64,000 nucleotides of DNA from contig CALEBN010000066.1 in the NCBI GenBank assembly GCA_937943045.1, forward strand, positions 1-64,000. The letters run 5' to 3'. The translations under genes were made by a program, and so were the position numbers. Below the pieces are notes generated by a model that did no database searches, had not been told where the DNA came from, and saw only the letters and a list, made by a program, of their open reading frames with translations. Origin of the DNA: an uncultured Collinsella sp. GTDB taxonomy: Bacteria; Actinomycetota; Coriobacteriia; Coriobacteriales; Coriobacteriaceae. The stretch's first letter is position 1; each line of letters begins with the position of its first letter. Shown one piece after another: positions 35,155-43,180 of this stretch.

Positions 35155-36048
35155 CTAGAGCAAGGTAACGCTAAAACTGCGCTTGTCCGTCTTGCCCGAG
35201 GCCAGGGTGATGGTGTTGACCTTGTGCTCAAAGACATCGTCCTCGGTGTCCATGGTGGTATGACCGGTCCAGGGCTCGAGCGCCACAAACGGAGCGTCGT
35301 TGGCGGCAGACCACACGCCAATGTACTTAAAGCCCTCAAAGTCGATCTTGACGCCGTGGCCCGACTTGCGGCCGCGCAGTGTGAGCGTGGAGCCCGGAGT
35401 ATCGGTGAACATGATGGCATCGTTATCGAAGCTGCGGTGCGTGATGGGCAGCACGTCCGAGTTATCGGGAGCCTTGTAGCTGCCCTCGAACGTCATAAGA
35501 CCGTCGGGCGTGATAATGGGGGCCTCGTTGGTCCAAGCCTCGGTAAACGCCAGCTCGTAATCCTCGAACGCCTCATCCTCGGCACCGGGGGCGGGCACGT
35601 TAAATGCGGGGTGGCCGCCCACCGAGAACGGCAGGTCCACGTCGCCGGTGTTGGTGACGGCAAAGGTCTGCGTGAGGGTGGCGTCGCCGGTCAGGGCATA
35701 GGTCATGTTGAGCTTAAAGTGGAACGGAAAGGCCTTGAGCGACTCGGGCGTATCGGTGATCTCGTACGTTACCGAGGAGCCGTCCTCCGAAACCTCGACC
35801 AGCTCGTGCTCGACGATGCGCGCGAGTCCGTGGCGCGGCATCTCGCAGGTGCCGGCCGCAGACGTTGCCGTGTTGTTGCGCAGCGAGCCCACAATAGGGA
35901 ACAGGATGGGCGCGTGCTTGCCCCAAAAGGCGGGGTCGCCCTGCCACAGATACTCGTTGCCGTTGAGGGCAAGGCTCGTGAGCTGGGCGCCCATGGAATC
36001 GATGGCCGCGGTGAGGCCGCCGCGCTTGATGGTAGTGACAGTAGACAT
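35155..36048 (-). CDS. Aldose 1-epimerase family protein (LacX-like)
   Basis: About 297 aa galactose-mutarotase-fold protein. Conserved blocks: YLWQGDPAFWGKHAPILFPIVG, GGHPAFNVP with the central His, and the C-terminal VALEPWTGH. This arrangement matches the LacX/YihR-like branch more than classical GalM, so the sugar substrate is uncertain. ATG at 36048 is preceded by GGAGGAAG. No sugar operon is adjacent. Confidence 0.82.
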   Translation of the reverse strand: MSTVTTIKRGGLTAAIDSMGAQLTSLALNGNEYLWQGDPAFWGKHAPILFPIVGSLRNNTATSAAGTCEMPRHGLARIVEHELVEVSEDGSSVTYEITDTPESLKAFPFHFKLNMTYALTGDATLTQTFAVTNTGDVDLPFSVGGHPAFNVPAPGAEDEAFEDYELAFTEAWTNEAPIITPDGLMTFEGSYKAPDNSDVLPITHRSFDNDAIMFTDTPGSTLTLRGRKSGHGVKIDFEGFKYIGVWSAANDAPFVALEPWTGHTTMDTEDDVFEHKVNTITLASGKTDKRSFSVTLL

Positions 36049-36127
36049 GCTACTTCCTCCAATGGTAAACAACGGTGTCGATGGTTATTGTCCCACTCTT
36101 GGCGGCGGGGTTGAGCGGCAGGCGCAG

Positions 36128-36994
36128 TTATTGAGCAATAGCGTAAAGGTCAAACCCGCCCTGCGGCGTGCTATCGACCGTGTCGGGAGCCTGTGAATTA
36201 AAACTCACCGGAACCATGCGCTTTGAGGCGCGGTAACGCGTGCCGTCGGTGGCGACGGGCGGTTCATCGACCGTGAGCTCGTAGTCGCCGGGCTTGAGTT
36301 CGATGCCGTCACCTTCGGAATTGACGTATTGATACTCGTCGATTGCTTGTCCCTTGAGCGTGCGGCCCACGATATGGACGAGCATTTGGCTGTCGCCGCG
36401 CGCGGTATCCCACGTCGCGCCTTCCTTAACCTCGACTGACACATGCACCGAGCGCGTGCGGCTGAGCGATTGCTCGACGGACATCTCGACCTTGGCGGCG
36501 TCTTGGCGCTGCTGCTCAACATGGCCCCAGATGCTGCCGATTGCCGAGCAGGCGATAACGCCGGCCATGAAGGCAATGAGGATGGGGCCGAGCGGAGAGC
36601 GGCGACCCGCGTCTTCCTCATGAGCCAGGTCGGGACGATGCGTTGGCGCAGGCGCCTGAGCACCCTGCGCGGGCACGTCGAGAATGCTGAAAGATGCCGT
36701 ACTGCCGGGGTCGATGGTGTGGCGCGGCTGCGGGGTCTTGGCCGGCGAGATGGACATGTCGGCTGGCTCACCCAGCGTGGCCGTGGCATCGGCCTTTGCC
36801 TCGTCGGCCTCGGCCTGGGCCCAGGCCTGTTCAAAAGTCAGGGGCTCGGCGGCATCGGAGGCGGCGTCCGTCTCGACGGCATCGTTGCCGGTCTCGTCCT
36901 CGTCGCTCGACACGTCACGCGGCGCGGGCTCGTCCCACTCCTCGTCCGGAGCCTCGCCCTCGCTATACCACCATTCAAAGTTATCGATATCCAT
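36128..36994 (-). CDS. Unknown single-pass membrane protein with acidic N-terminus
   Basis: About 288 aa. Residues 1-130 are acidic and disordered (many Asp/Glu/Ala), followed by one membrane helix (LGPILIAFMAGVIACSAIGSIW, roughly 135-156) and an extracytoplasmic domain of about 125 residues rich in beta-type sequence (VHVSVEVKEGATWD, GDYELTVDEPP). No family recognised. It lies upstream of the epimerase gene by 79 bp on the same strand. Confidence 0.75.
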   Translation of the reverse strand: MDIDNFEWWYSEGEAPDEEWDEPAPRDVSSDEDETGNDAVETDAASDAAEPLTFEQAWAQAEADEAKADATATLGEPADMSISPAKTPQPRHTIDPGSTASFSILDVPAQGAQAPAPTHRPDLAHEEDAGRRSPLGPILIAFMAGVIACSAIGSIWGHVEQQRQDAAKVEMSVEQSLSRTRSVHVSVEVKEGATWDTARGDSQMLVHIVGRTLKGQAIDEYQYVNSEGDGIELKPGDYELTVDEPPVATDGTRYRASKRMVPVSFNSQAPDTVDSTPQGGFDLYAIAQ

Positions 36995-37164
36995 ACGGGG
37001 CGCCCCTTAGGCCTCGCAAATAAACACTTGCTAGCCTTATACCCGCAGACGGCGCCGGAGCTCGCCGACACAGACAGGAAAAGCGTCGCAACATTCGCCG
37101 CTTTTCCTCGTTTTCGAGATTTTCGCCGAATGTTGTGATGGTTTGGGCGACTGGCTGGCAGCGC

Positions 37165-37197
37165 AATGTGACAAAGGGACTGCCCCTTTGTCACATT
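37165..37197. repeat. GACAAAGG-type hairpin
   Basis: AATGTGACAAAGGG and CCCTTTGTCACATT form a perfect 14-bp stem with a short loop, in the leader of the MFS gene. No T tract follows. Confidence 0.75.
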
Positions 37198-37254
37198 CTG
37201 TTAGAGTTGCAGGGATTGAATCCCGCTTATTCATGCGACATTGGAGTGACAACC

Positions 37255-38490
37255 TTGACCGCCGCAACCACGCCTAAAAGCAAGTCAACCGCCGCCGTGC
37301 TCTCCCCTGCGCGCACTAAGCTCTGCTTGGCGCTGCTCGTGCTGTTGGGATTCTCGCTCGGCTGCTCCGAGTTCGTGGTCATCGGTATCGAGAGCGACCT
37401 GGCGACGGAACTCGACGTATCACTTGCTACTGCGGGCCAACTCATCAGCGTGTTCGCGCTGGTCTACGCCATCGCCACGCCGGTGCTTGCGCTCAGCACG
37501 GGGCGATTCCGCCGCTACCAGCTGCTCGTGTGCTACAGCATCGTCTTTGTGCTCGGCAACTTGGTCATGGCTCTGGCGCCCAACTTCCAGGTGCTGTTTA
37601 TCTCGCGTATCATCCTGGGCTCCGTCTCGGGCGCACTGCTCGCCGTGGGCGTGACATACATCCCCGAGCTGCTGTCCCCGCAGCAAACTTCGCTTGCCAT
37701 CTCGGTGGTATATGGTGCGTTTTCCGTGGCAATGGTCTTTGTGACCTCGATTGGCAAATTTGTGGCCGACACGCTCGACTGGCACGTGGCCATGTACGGC
37801 ACGCTGGCCTTTGCCGTTTTGATCTGCGGAGCGCTCGTAGCGTTTATGCCCCGCGCCGGTCAGACCGATGAGCCCGCCACCTTCCGCGAGCAGGCGGGGC
37901 TGCTACGCGAGCCGAGCATCATCACCGGCATGCTTATCTTCTTGTTTGGCGTGGGCTCGGTCTATGTGTTCTACGGCTATGTGACGCCTTATCTTGAGCA
38001 GGTGCTGGGCATGGGCACCGTACAGGCGAGCACCACGCTCATGGCCTATGGCGTGTTCTGCCTGATTTCGAACATCCTGGGCGGATGGATCGATGCGCGT
38101 TTTGGCATGAAGGCGCTGCTGGTTACGTTTGCGCTGCAGGCGGCGGCGTTGCTCGGGCTGTTTGCTGTGGGCGGCACCATGCCGCTCGCGCTGGTCTTTG
38201 TCTTTAGCCTGGCGATGCTCATGTACCTGTTCTCGGTATCGTGCATCACGCACTTTATGGACGTGGCTCGCAGCCGCCATCCCAAATCGATGGTGCTCGC
38301 AAGTTCGGTTGAGCCCATGGCGTTTAACGTCGGCATCTCGTTTGGCACCGCAGTGGGCGGCGCCGTGGTAAGCAGCATTGGCATTGCGTACGTGGGTGCA
38401 GTGGGCGCCGCGTTCTCGCTTGTGGCCTGGGCGCTCACGCTGGTGACGATTAAGCTCGCCCGCTGGGAGCGCAAGCGGGCAAGGGCGTAG
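37255..38490 (+). CDS. MFS drug/sugar efflux transporter (DHA1, AraJ/SotB-like)
   Basis: About 411 aa with 12 predicted membrane helices. The N-terminus SEFVVIGIESDLATELDVSLATAGQLISVFALVYA is characteristic of the arabinose-efflux/AraJ-like DHA1 branch, and GRFRRYQLL resembles the loop 2-3 motif. The TTG at 37255 behind TTGGAG is adopted; the frame is open 120 bp upstream but without family similarity. The phosphatase gene originally followed it directly, before the island inserted. Confidence 0.85.
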   Translation: MTAATTPKSKSTAAVLSPARTKLCLALLVLLGFSLGCSEFVVIGIESDLATELDVSLATAGQLISVFALVYAIATPVLALSTGRFRRYQLLVCYSIVFVLGNLVMALAPNFQVLFISRIILGSVSGALLAVGVTYIPELLSPQQTSLAISVVYGAFSVAMVFVTSIGKFVADTLDWHVAMYGTLAFAVLICGALVAFMPRAGQTDEPATFREQAGLLREPSIITGMLIFLFGVGSVYVFYGYVTPYLEQVLGMGTVQASTTLMAYGVFCLISNILGGWIDARFGMKALLVTFALQAAALLGLFAVGGTMPLALVFVFSLAMLMYLFSVSCITHFMDVARSRHPKSMVLASSVEPMAFNVGISFGTAVGGAVVSSIGIAYVGAVGAAFSLVAWALTLVTIKLARWERKRARA

Positions 38491-38497
38491 GCGTAGA

Positions 38498-38590
38498 TGC
38501 GATACTCGAGCTCGATGATGGCGATCGAACGAAAATCGCATATGCAACGTGTACTGTTTATCTGCCATGGCAACATCTGCCGCTCGACGA
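38498..38590 (+). repeat. attL: 93-bp duplicate of the phosphatase gene start
   Basis: Matches 47790-47882 over 93 bp with 7 mismatches and no gaps. It covers the ribosome-binding region, start codon and first 16 codons of the LMW phosphatase gene. It marks the left boundary of the island; the longest identical run at its inner edge is 19 bp (AACATCTGCCGCTCGACGA). Confidence 0.85.
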
Positions 38591-38595
38591 GGTAA
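38542..38595 (+). pseudogene. Truncated phosphatase start left outside the island
   Basis: ATG plus 16 codons reading MQRVLFICHGNICRSTR and then TAA. The CHGNICRS phosphate-binding loop is intact, but the rest of the protein is cut off by the island. It occupies the ancestral position of the phosphatase gene after the MFS transporter. Confidence 0.85.
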
Positions 38596-38755
38596 CCGCT
38601 GATTATCAGGCGTATTAACCATTCAAATCATCTGGTCTACTACCTTTTTACTACTCATTAGAGGCTCAGACACGACAGACCAGATGGTTCCGCTTTTCAC
38701 AACAGCCTACTTTTTCGACCGTTCAACAGGTCAGTAGATTAAATGGCTTATCAGC

Positions 38756-38796
38756 ATGCTAGAGTTGTACCTGCTACACAGCTCTAGCATTTTTTA
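38756..38796 (+). terminator. Terminator-like hairpin in island left end
   Basis: ATGCTAGAG and CTCTAGCAT pair, followed by TTTTTT. No obvious gene precedes it, so it may protect the island from read-through. Confidence 0.6.
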
Positions 38797-38868
38797 ATGC
38801 TCGCGCTTCACAACTGAAGACACTCAACCAGCGACAAGGAGGGGTATTTGCCCTTTCTCCTTGCTGGT

Positions 38869-39002
38869 TCGTGCTATTGCGAGGCGCTCGGAGCTGTGTA
38901 GCAACTGTGGGTGGATACTCCTCCTTTTCGTGCTACACATTCCGCTCTTCGGATGAGCCTCCTTCCGCAGTTTCCGTCACGCCAATGGAAGGAGAACGCA
39001 TC
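38869..39002 (+). promoter_or_regulatory. Leader with Shine-Dalgarno-sequestering hairpin, copy A
   Basis: CTCCTTCC (within 38958-38966) is exactly complementary to the ribosome-binding site GGAAGGAG (38987-38994). Upstream is GTGGGTGGATACTCCTCC, resembling a segment in the second leader at 44795-44916. Together these suggest a translational control element. Confidence 0.5.
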
Positions 39003-39077
39003 GTGCACAAACACATAGCTTTCATCTCTCAAAAAGTTCAATTTGCTGCACAACAATTCCGTTATCACGATGAATAA
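39003..39077 (+). CDS. Small ORF of 24 aa downstream of the structured leader
   Basis: GTG start 8 bases after GGAAGGAG. The peptide is basic and His-rich (VHKHIAFISQKVQFAAQQFR...). No family. It occupies the place that the zinc-ribbon gene has behind the related leader at 44.9 kb, so it may be a leader peptide or the remnant of a replaced gene. Confidence 0.35.
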   Translation: MHKHIAFISQKVQFAAQQFRYHDE

Positions 39078-39221
39078 AACGTGACCCTCGTCCGTTAACC
39101 CCAAGCTGCGAAATCGGTGTCAGTTCACACCGATAGCATTTAATTCACAAACGTCTTGAAAAGAAATACTTGGTGTCATAAAGACGTTGATGCACCGATC
39201 GCCAGAGAAAGGATGATTTTT

Positions 39222-39434
39222 ATGGCAAACAAAGCACCAGCACAATGCCCATCTTGCGGAGAACGCACAGGTTGGAAATGCACAGGAGAATCTAATAAAG
39301 GCTTCAGTGTGGGAAAAGCCGCCGCTGGAGGTCTGCTTTTAGGCCCCATTGGCCTCGTGGGCGGAGCACTTGGCAAGAAGAAAAAGACGTATTACTGCCA
39401 GAACTGCGGATTCCGCGAAGACTACGATGCGTAA
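39222..39434 (+). CDS. Small zinc-ribbon membrane-associated protein
   Basis: About 70 aa. A CPSCGERTGW pair and a C-terminal YYCQNCGFRED pair make one split CxxC...CxxC zinc site. Between them is a Gly/Ala/Leu-rich segment (GKAAAGGLLLGPIGLVGGALG) that could lie in or on the membrane, then KKKK. ATG at 39222 follows AAAGGA. The function is unknown; similar small proteins are common in Gram-positive mobile elements. Confidence 0.65.
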   Translation: MANKAPAQCPSCGERTGWKCTGESNKGFSVGKAAAGGLLLGPIGLVGGALGKKKKTYYCQNCGFREDYDA

Positions 39435-39446
39435 GGGACGACACCC

Positions 39447-39965
39447 ATGACGGACGAAAACACTGGCACCGAAAGTGAAAGCGCGAAGTTTGCGACGCAC
39501 TTTAAAAAGGCATTGCTGCCTATGCTTGCTGTCTGCCTTCTTTGCGCCCTATACATCACCAGCTGTGCTTGCATATTGAATTCTTTCAATGATCCGTCAA
39601 GCTCCTCTTCTTCTGCCGCCTATGATGAAAATGATGAAGACTCTGAGGACGATGATGAAGACTCTGAGGACGATGATGATTATTCTTCTTACTCCAGCTC
39701 CTCATCGAGCTCATCTTCTAGCACATTATTAGATGAGGACGATTGGGTTGATACGGATGACGGCAAAACGTATCTAAAGTCTGACTCGGAAGACGGTGGC
39801 ACAGACTATATCGACACCGATGGGGAGTACGCCATTCATAAAAATGCTGATGGAACTGGAGCAATTGCTGACGGCAATGGCAATAAAGCCGTGGATAACG
39901 ATGGAGACGGAAAACTCGATTCCTATTCAACCGATAATGGAAAAACTTGGAACAGTCTCCAATGA
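39447..39965 (+). CDS. Asp/Ser-rich secreted or membrane-anchored protein
   Basis: About 172 aa. One hydrophobic helix (roughly residues 23-44, ending ITSCACIL, a possible lipobox), then a low-complexity Ser and Asp/Glu tract, then about 75 residues of short repeats rich in DTDG and NDGDGKLDS, reminiscent of calcium-binding loops. A 21-bp unit is tandemly repeated at 39636-39677. No known family. It follows the zinc-ribbon gene by 12 bp. Confidence 0.6.
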   Translation: MTDENTGTESESAKFATHFKKALLPMLAVCLLCALYITSCACILNSFNDPSSSSSSAAYDENDEDSEDDDEDSEDDDDYSSYSSSSSSSSSSTLLDEDDWVDTDDGKTYLKSDSEDGGTDYIDTDGEYAIHKNADGTGAIADGNGNKAVDNDGDGKLDSYSTDNGKTWNSLQ

Positions 39966-40015
39966 CACGGCAATATCTATCGCTCGGCTAGATAAGCGCT
40001 GATTATCAGGCGTAT
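39966..40015 (+). repeat. Decayed third att-like copy of the phosphatase P-loop
   Basis: Read in the phosphatase frame it gives stop-HGNIYRSAR-stop against CHGNICRSTR at the left end. It is followed by the same GCTGATTATCAGGCGTAT seen after attL. It divides the island into 38.6-39.97 kb and 40.0-47.8 kb parts. Confidence 0.7.
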
Positions 40016-40064
40016 CAGCCAACCAAACACAGCGTTTACCAAGTGTCGGAGGAAGGAAAGCCCA

Positions 40065-40190
40065 ATGAGCCAAAAGAACCGCCCGTTTGCTGTTACGGCA
40101 GAACTCGTCCCGTCTCTGATTTCCACTGCAATCAACGATTGCGCCCCATCAGCCTATCAGCCGCTTTACGCAACAAGCCCGACCATCTGA
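40065..40190 (+). CDS. Small unknown ORF (41 aa)
   Basis: ATG 8 bases after AGGAAGG, stop at 40190. The peptide (MSQKNRPFAVTAELVPSLIS...) is mostly polar, with no transmembrane segment and no family I recognise. Position just inside the inner att-like site would suit a small regulator or excisionase, but nothing in the sequence shows it. Confidence 0.35.
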   Translation: MSQKNRPFAVTAELVPSLISTAINDCAPSAYQPLYATSPTI

Positions 40191-40318
40191 CGAAGCGTTC
40201 ATGATCAATCTTGAAAATGGCACTGCCACGATGAGCGATGCCAGCATTCTGGCTTTTGTTTGCGGCAAACCACAAACAGAGCCTTCAGCCACATCTTCAC
40301 GTTTTCTTGGAGGAACAA

Positions 40319-41221
40319 ATGCGCAAACAAGCATTGCTCATCCCATTGTTGGCTTCATGTATCCTGCTGAGCGGCTGCGCAAGTCAGGGGACAAAACTCG
40401 ACCAGCAGATTGCCTCAATCGGAAAAATTACCGCCGACTCTTGGGACGAGCTTCAGTCTCTTAATAGCCAATATAAAGAACTTGATGCTAGCGGGAAGCG
40501 GGATGTTAAACACTACAAAGACTTGGAAAGCGCCCTCGTAGAATGCTCGAAGCTCAGAACCGACCAGCAATTTAGCAAAGATTTGAAAAAGTCGATCCAT
40601 TGGCGGCAAAAACACGCGGACGATACGGATCAGGGTGTTTTAGTAGATGCTGAGCTAGCAAAGCTAGAAAAATACCGTTCCGCAGATTTCTCCAGCGACA
40701 CGGTTAAGAACTCTTGCACCAAGTATTTGGAAGGACTCGACACCCAAAAAGCCGCCCTCGGCGAAGCCCTTAAATCGGACGAGCAAATTGAATGGCAAAA
40801 GGGCATGGTTCTTCGTTACGAAGCGCTCAACGAGCTTTATGAGGAGATAGGATTCCTTGCCACGGACGATGACTTTGTCTCTAATTACATCGCAGGACTA
40901 GACAAACAGAAGAAGCTGCTAACAGCTCTCGAAGCCATTGAGGCCGATATCGACAGCCAGACCGACCGAATCGACAACGAGGTAACATGGACTGACTATT
41001 CTGCCAGCTTCGAGGTCGACAACAACACCGACTATCAATTTGATTCGGCTTGGGAATGTTCGCTAAAAAATGAGTCGGGCACCGTGACTGAAAATTCAAC
41101 ATGCCAAGTTGATAACATTAAGCCTCATTCTAGATATACGGTGACGTTCTACTTCTCCAATCCCGATAGCGGTTATGGTGGATGCGAATGGAATAACTAC
41201 TACACGGATATTGTCTATTAA
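40319..41221 (+). CDS. Unknown lipoprotein with coiled-coil body
   Basis: About 300 aa. Lipoprotein signal peptide with lipobox LLSGCAS at residues 17-23, a long charged helical or coiled-coil middle, and a C-terminal beta-like domain of about 65 residues (SFEVDNNTDYQFDSAWECSL ... RYTVTFYFSN). ATG at 40319 follows TTGGAGGAA. No family recognised. Codon use is less GC-biased than that of chromosomal neighbours, in keeping with transfer. Confidence 0.65.
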   Translation: MRKQALLIPLLASCILLSGCASQGTKLDQQIASIGKITADSWDELQSLNSQYKELDASGKRDVKHYKDLESALVECSKLRTDQQFSKDLKKSIHWRQKHADDTDQGVLVDAELAKLEKYRSADFSSDTVKNSCTKYLEGLDTQKAALGEALKSDEQIEWQKGMVLRYEALNELYEEIGFLATDDDFVSNYIAGLDKQKKLLTALEAIEADIDSQTDRIDNEVTWTDYSASFEVDNNTDYQFDSAWECSLKNESGTVTENSTCQVDNIKPHSRYTVTFYFSNPDSGYGGCEWNNYYTDIVY

Positions 41222-41258
41222 GGCCATCTTTCAATAACCATTAATTAATAGAGTGACC

Positions 41259-42065
41259 ATGGAACCATTGAATTGCAAGCTCATCGACCTTTGCGCCGAT
41301 GAAGAAAACCCTGAAGGGCGCAAATTAGCCCATGAAACCCTAGCCCGTCTCTGCGTTGCTATTGAGCGAACCGCAGAGACCAACCAATCCAAAGGAAAAG
41401 TCGATCAGCCCAACGACAGCGCACCAAGCACGTGCATCAAAATCCGTTCTGAAGCACGTCGCATCTCACGGCACCTCAGGGCTCGCAAGAGATCCGTCAT
41501 AGCCTTCGCCGTATTGTTCGCATTACTTATCGCCAGCACGGCTATTGGAGTCCATTCATATAGCGAGCAGGTTGAGAGCTACAACGCACTTTCCGCTAAG
41601 TACGATTCTCTTTCAGATGACTATGATGATGCGTTCGACAAGGCAACTCTTTTGCAAGATAACAACAACAAGCTGCGGAGCCGCATCGAAAAGATACAGA
41701 ACGAAAAAGCAGATTTAAGTCGAGAGCTTACTCTCTATAAAGACCAGCAGGCAACTATCGACGATGAGAAAGCGAAGCTCGAAGAACTCCACTCCCAGCT
41801 TGATGCTCTTCAAAGCGAGCGCGATGAACTCCAAAAACAGGTTGATGCGAAGAAACTGGAGCAAGAGCGCGCCCAACGGGAGGCTGAACAAAACCGCATC
41901 CAAAGTGAAGCTCAGGCCACGCAGGGCCAAACCGTGTACTGGGTCTCGGGCGGCAGCGTCTACCACACCACGCCAAACTGCCCAACGCTGAAACGCTCAT
42001 CTGGAATTCACAGCGGAAGCATCTCCGCAAGCGGTAAAAGCCGCTGTTGCAAGGTCTGCGGATAA
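41259..42065 (+). CDS. Membrane-anchored coiled-coil protein with Cys-rich C-terminal domain
   Basis: About 268 aa. Cytoplasmic N-terminus of about 75 residues, one membrane helix (SVIAFAVLFALLIASTAIGV), a coiled coil of about 100 residues, then a C-terminal module VYWVSGGSVYHTTPNCPTL...CCKVCG. That module, with its spaced Cys and His, recurs at the end of many Gram-positive surface proteins and probably binds metal. An in-frame GTG lies two codons upstream (41253). Function unknown. Confidence 0.65.
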   Translation: MEPLNCKLIDLCADEENPEGRKLAHETLARLCVAIERTAETNQSKGKVDQPNDSAPSTCIKIRSEARRISRHLRARKRSVIAFAVLFALLIASTAIGVHSYSEQVESYNALSAKYDSLSDDYDDAFDKATLLQDNNNKLRSRIEKIQNEKADLSRELTLYKDQQATIDDEKAKLEELHSQLDALQSERDELQKQVDAKKLEQERAQREAEQNRIQSEAQATQGQTVYWVSGGSVYHTTPNCPTLKRSSGIHSGSISASGKSRCCKVCG

Positions 42066-42093
42066 CAGTGAAATAGCTGCATAATGATAATTA

Positions 42094-42130
42094 AACTTGG
42101 AGGAGGGTGCATGATGCCCTTCCTCCAAGT
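42094..42130 (+). terminator. Hairpin downstream of the coiled-coil gene
   Basis: ACTTGGAGGA pairs with TCCTCCAAGT around a short inner stem. There is no strong T tract, so termination is uncertain. Confidence 0.4.
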
Positions 42131-42190
42131 CATTCTCCATGGCCTCTACGGCACATTCTATTGCCTTTCAGTTTTAGACCAGACCAAGAG

Positions 42191-43180
42191 CTATGCAGCC
42201 TTGGAACGTTTCCTATAGTCTTGCCAGTTGGGCAACAAAACATATTTCCTAAGGAGATAGCGAACCTGTTCCATATTCCAACCCTTTGTTGGCACTTGTT
42301 TTTCGAAGAGTTTGACCAGTGATGCCACTGTTTTCAGGTTGAAGCTATATCTAGCAGAATCAACCTCTTCAAGAGAATAATAAAACGGCGGCCTCTCCGC
42401 TCCTTCTTTAAGTCCGAACGAGGTGCACGATTCAATCCTATTTATTGAACCATAGTCCGACAATAACCAGGGACTTTTCTCAGCAAGGGAACTCTCCCAC
42501 GTTGCCTTAAATCGCCCAAGTACGTACTCAGACATATCAGACCACTCGCCGTGTTTTATTACATCAGCAAGAGATTTATATCCATGTTTGCGAACATACT
42601 CGATGCGATACGAATCAAAAGACTCTCGATACTCTTCGTCATAGTAAAGAGGATGGTCTCCCCAATATACGATCACCTCCTTTTTTACTTCAACCCAATC
42701 TATCTTTGCAGCGCGGTCGACAATAAGACTCCTTCTTTTGCCGCTCAGCTTGGATGTCAGCTCTTGAAATAGGTCATCGTCTATCTTCTTGTCTTTTTTT
42801 GCATAATAAAGACGATCCCCATATAGTCCAAAATATTTAGAAAGCTCGCCATTGGTCAGTCTTGCCGTCTGCCACTGTCCATTTGCTGTATGGTACATAT
42901 TTCGCGTATATTCTCGAACGAACAGTGACCCAAATAGGATGGAAAACTCTTCCTCGGTTTCCGACTTCCTCCCGTTCGTCTTTCTCCCGTCGACTCTCGC
43001 CAGCGGCTCCTCGTAGACCTCGTTTACAACAAACAATCGATTGGTCGGCCTCTCATAACGGCAATACAGTTCCCAATGCTTCAGTTGCAGTTGCTTCGAC
43101 TTGCCCGTTTTTGGTTTCTCGTGAAATAGCTCACACATTTCCTTGTAGCTGTACTCTCCAACTTTTAGCCCTAAATCCAA
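42191..43180 (-). CDS. Unknown mobile-element protein with N-terminal putative DNA-binding region
   Basis: About 329 aa, markedly AT-rich. The first 55 residues (VGEYSYKEMCELFHEKPKTG, KSKQLQLKHWELYCRYE, then NEVYEEP) resemble a region that opens many uncharacterised proteins of Gram-positive phages and plasmids and looks like a small helix-turn-helix. The rest is charged and matches nothing I know; a nuclease or defence role cannot be excluded. TTG start behind AGGAGG. It faces away from its left neighbours and is the most foreign-looking gene here. Confidence 0.6.
   Translation of the reverse strand: MDLGLKVGEYSYKEMCELFHEKPKTGKSKQLQLKHWELYCRYERPTNRLFVVNEVYEEPLARVDGRKTNGRKSETEEEFSILFGSLFVREYTRNMYHTANGQWQTARLTNGELSKYFGLYGDRLYYAKKDKKIDDDLFQELTSKLSGKRRSLIVDRAAKIDWVEVKKEVIVYWGDHPLYYDEEYRESFDSYRIEYVRKHGYKSLADVIKHGEWSDMSEYVLGRFKATWESSLAEKSPWLLSDYGSINRIESCTSFGLKEGAERPPFYYSLEEVDSARYSFNLKTVASLVKLFEKQVPTKGWNMEQVRYLLRKYVLLPNWQDYRKRSKAA

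Larger units (their letters stand above)
38596..39002 (+). other. Island left-end non-coding region
   Basis: No protein gene seen. It holds a CTGATTATCAG dyad also found at 39998-40015, a TACTACCTTTTTACTACT motif (38638-38655) nearly repeated at the right end of the island, and several hairpins including a terminator. AT-richer than the chromosome. Confidence 0.6.

Noticed and set aside
37205..37225. GGGATTGAATCCC resembling a tRNA T-arm
   Set aside because: The loop has five bases instead of seven, and no acceptor or anticodon arm can be built around it.
39636..39677. Tandem 21-bp repeat as a possible phase-variation tract
   Set aside because: Only two units, length a multiple of three, so a change would not shift the frame.
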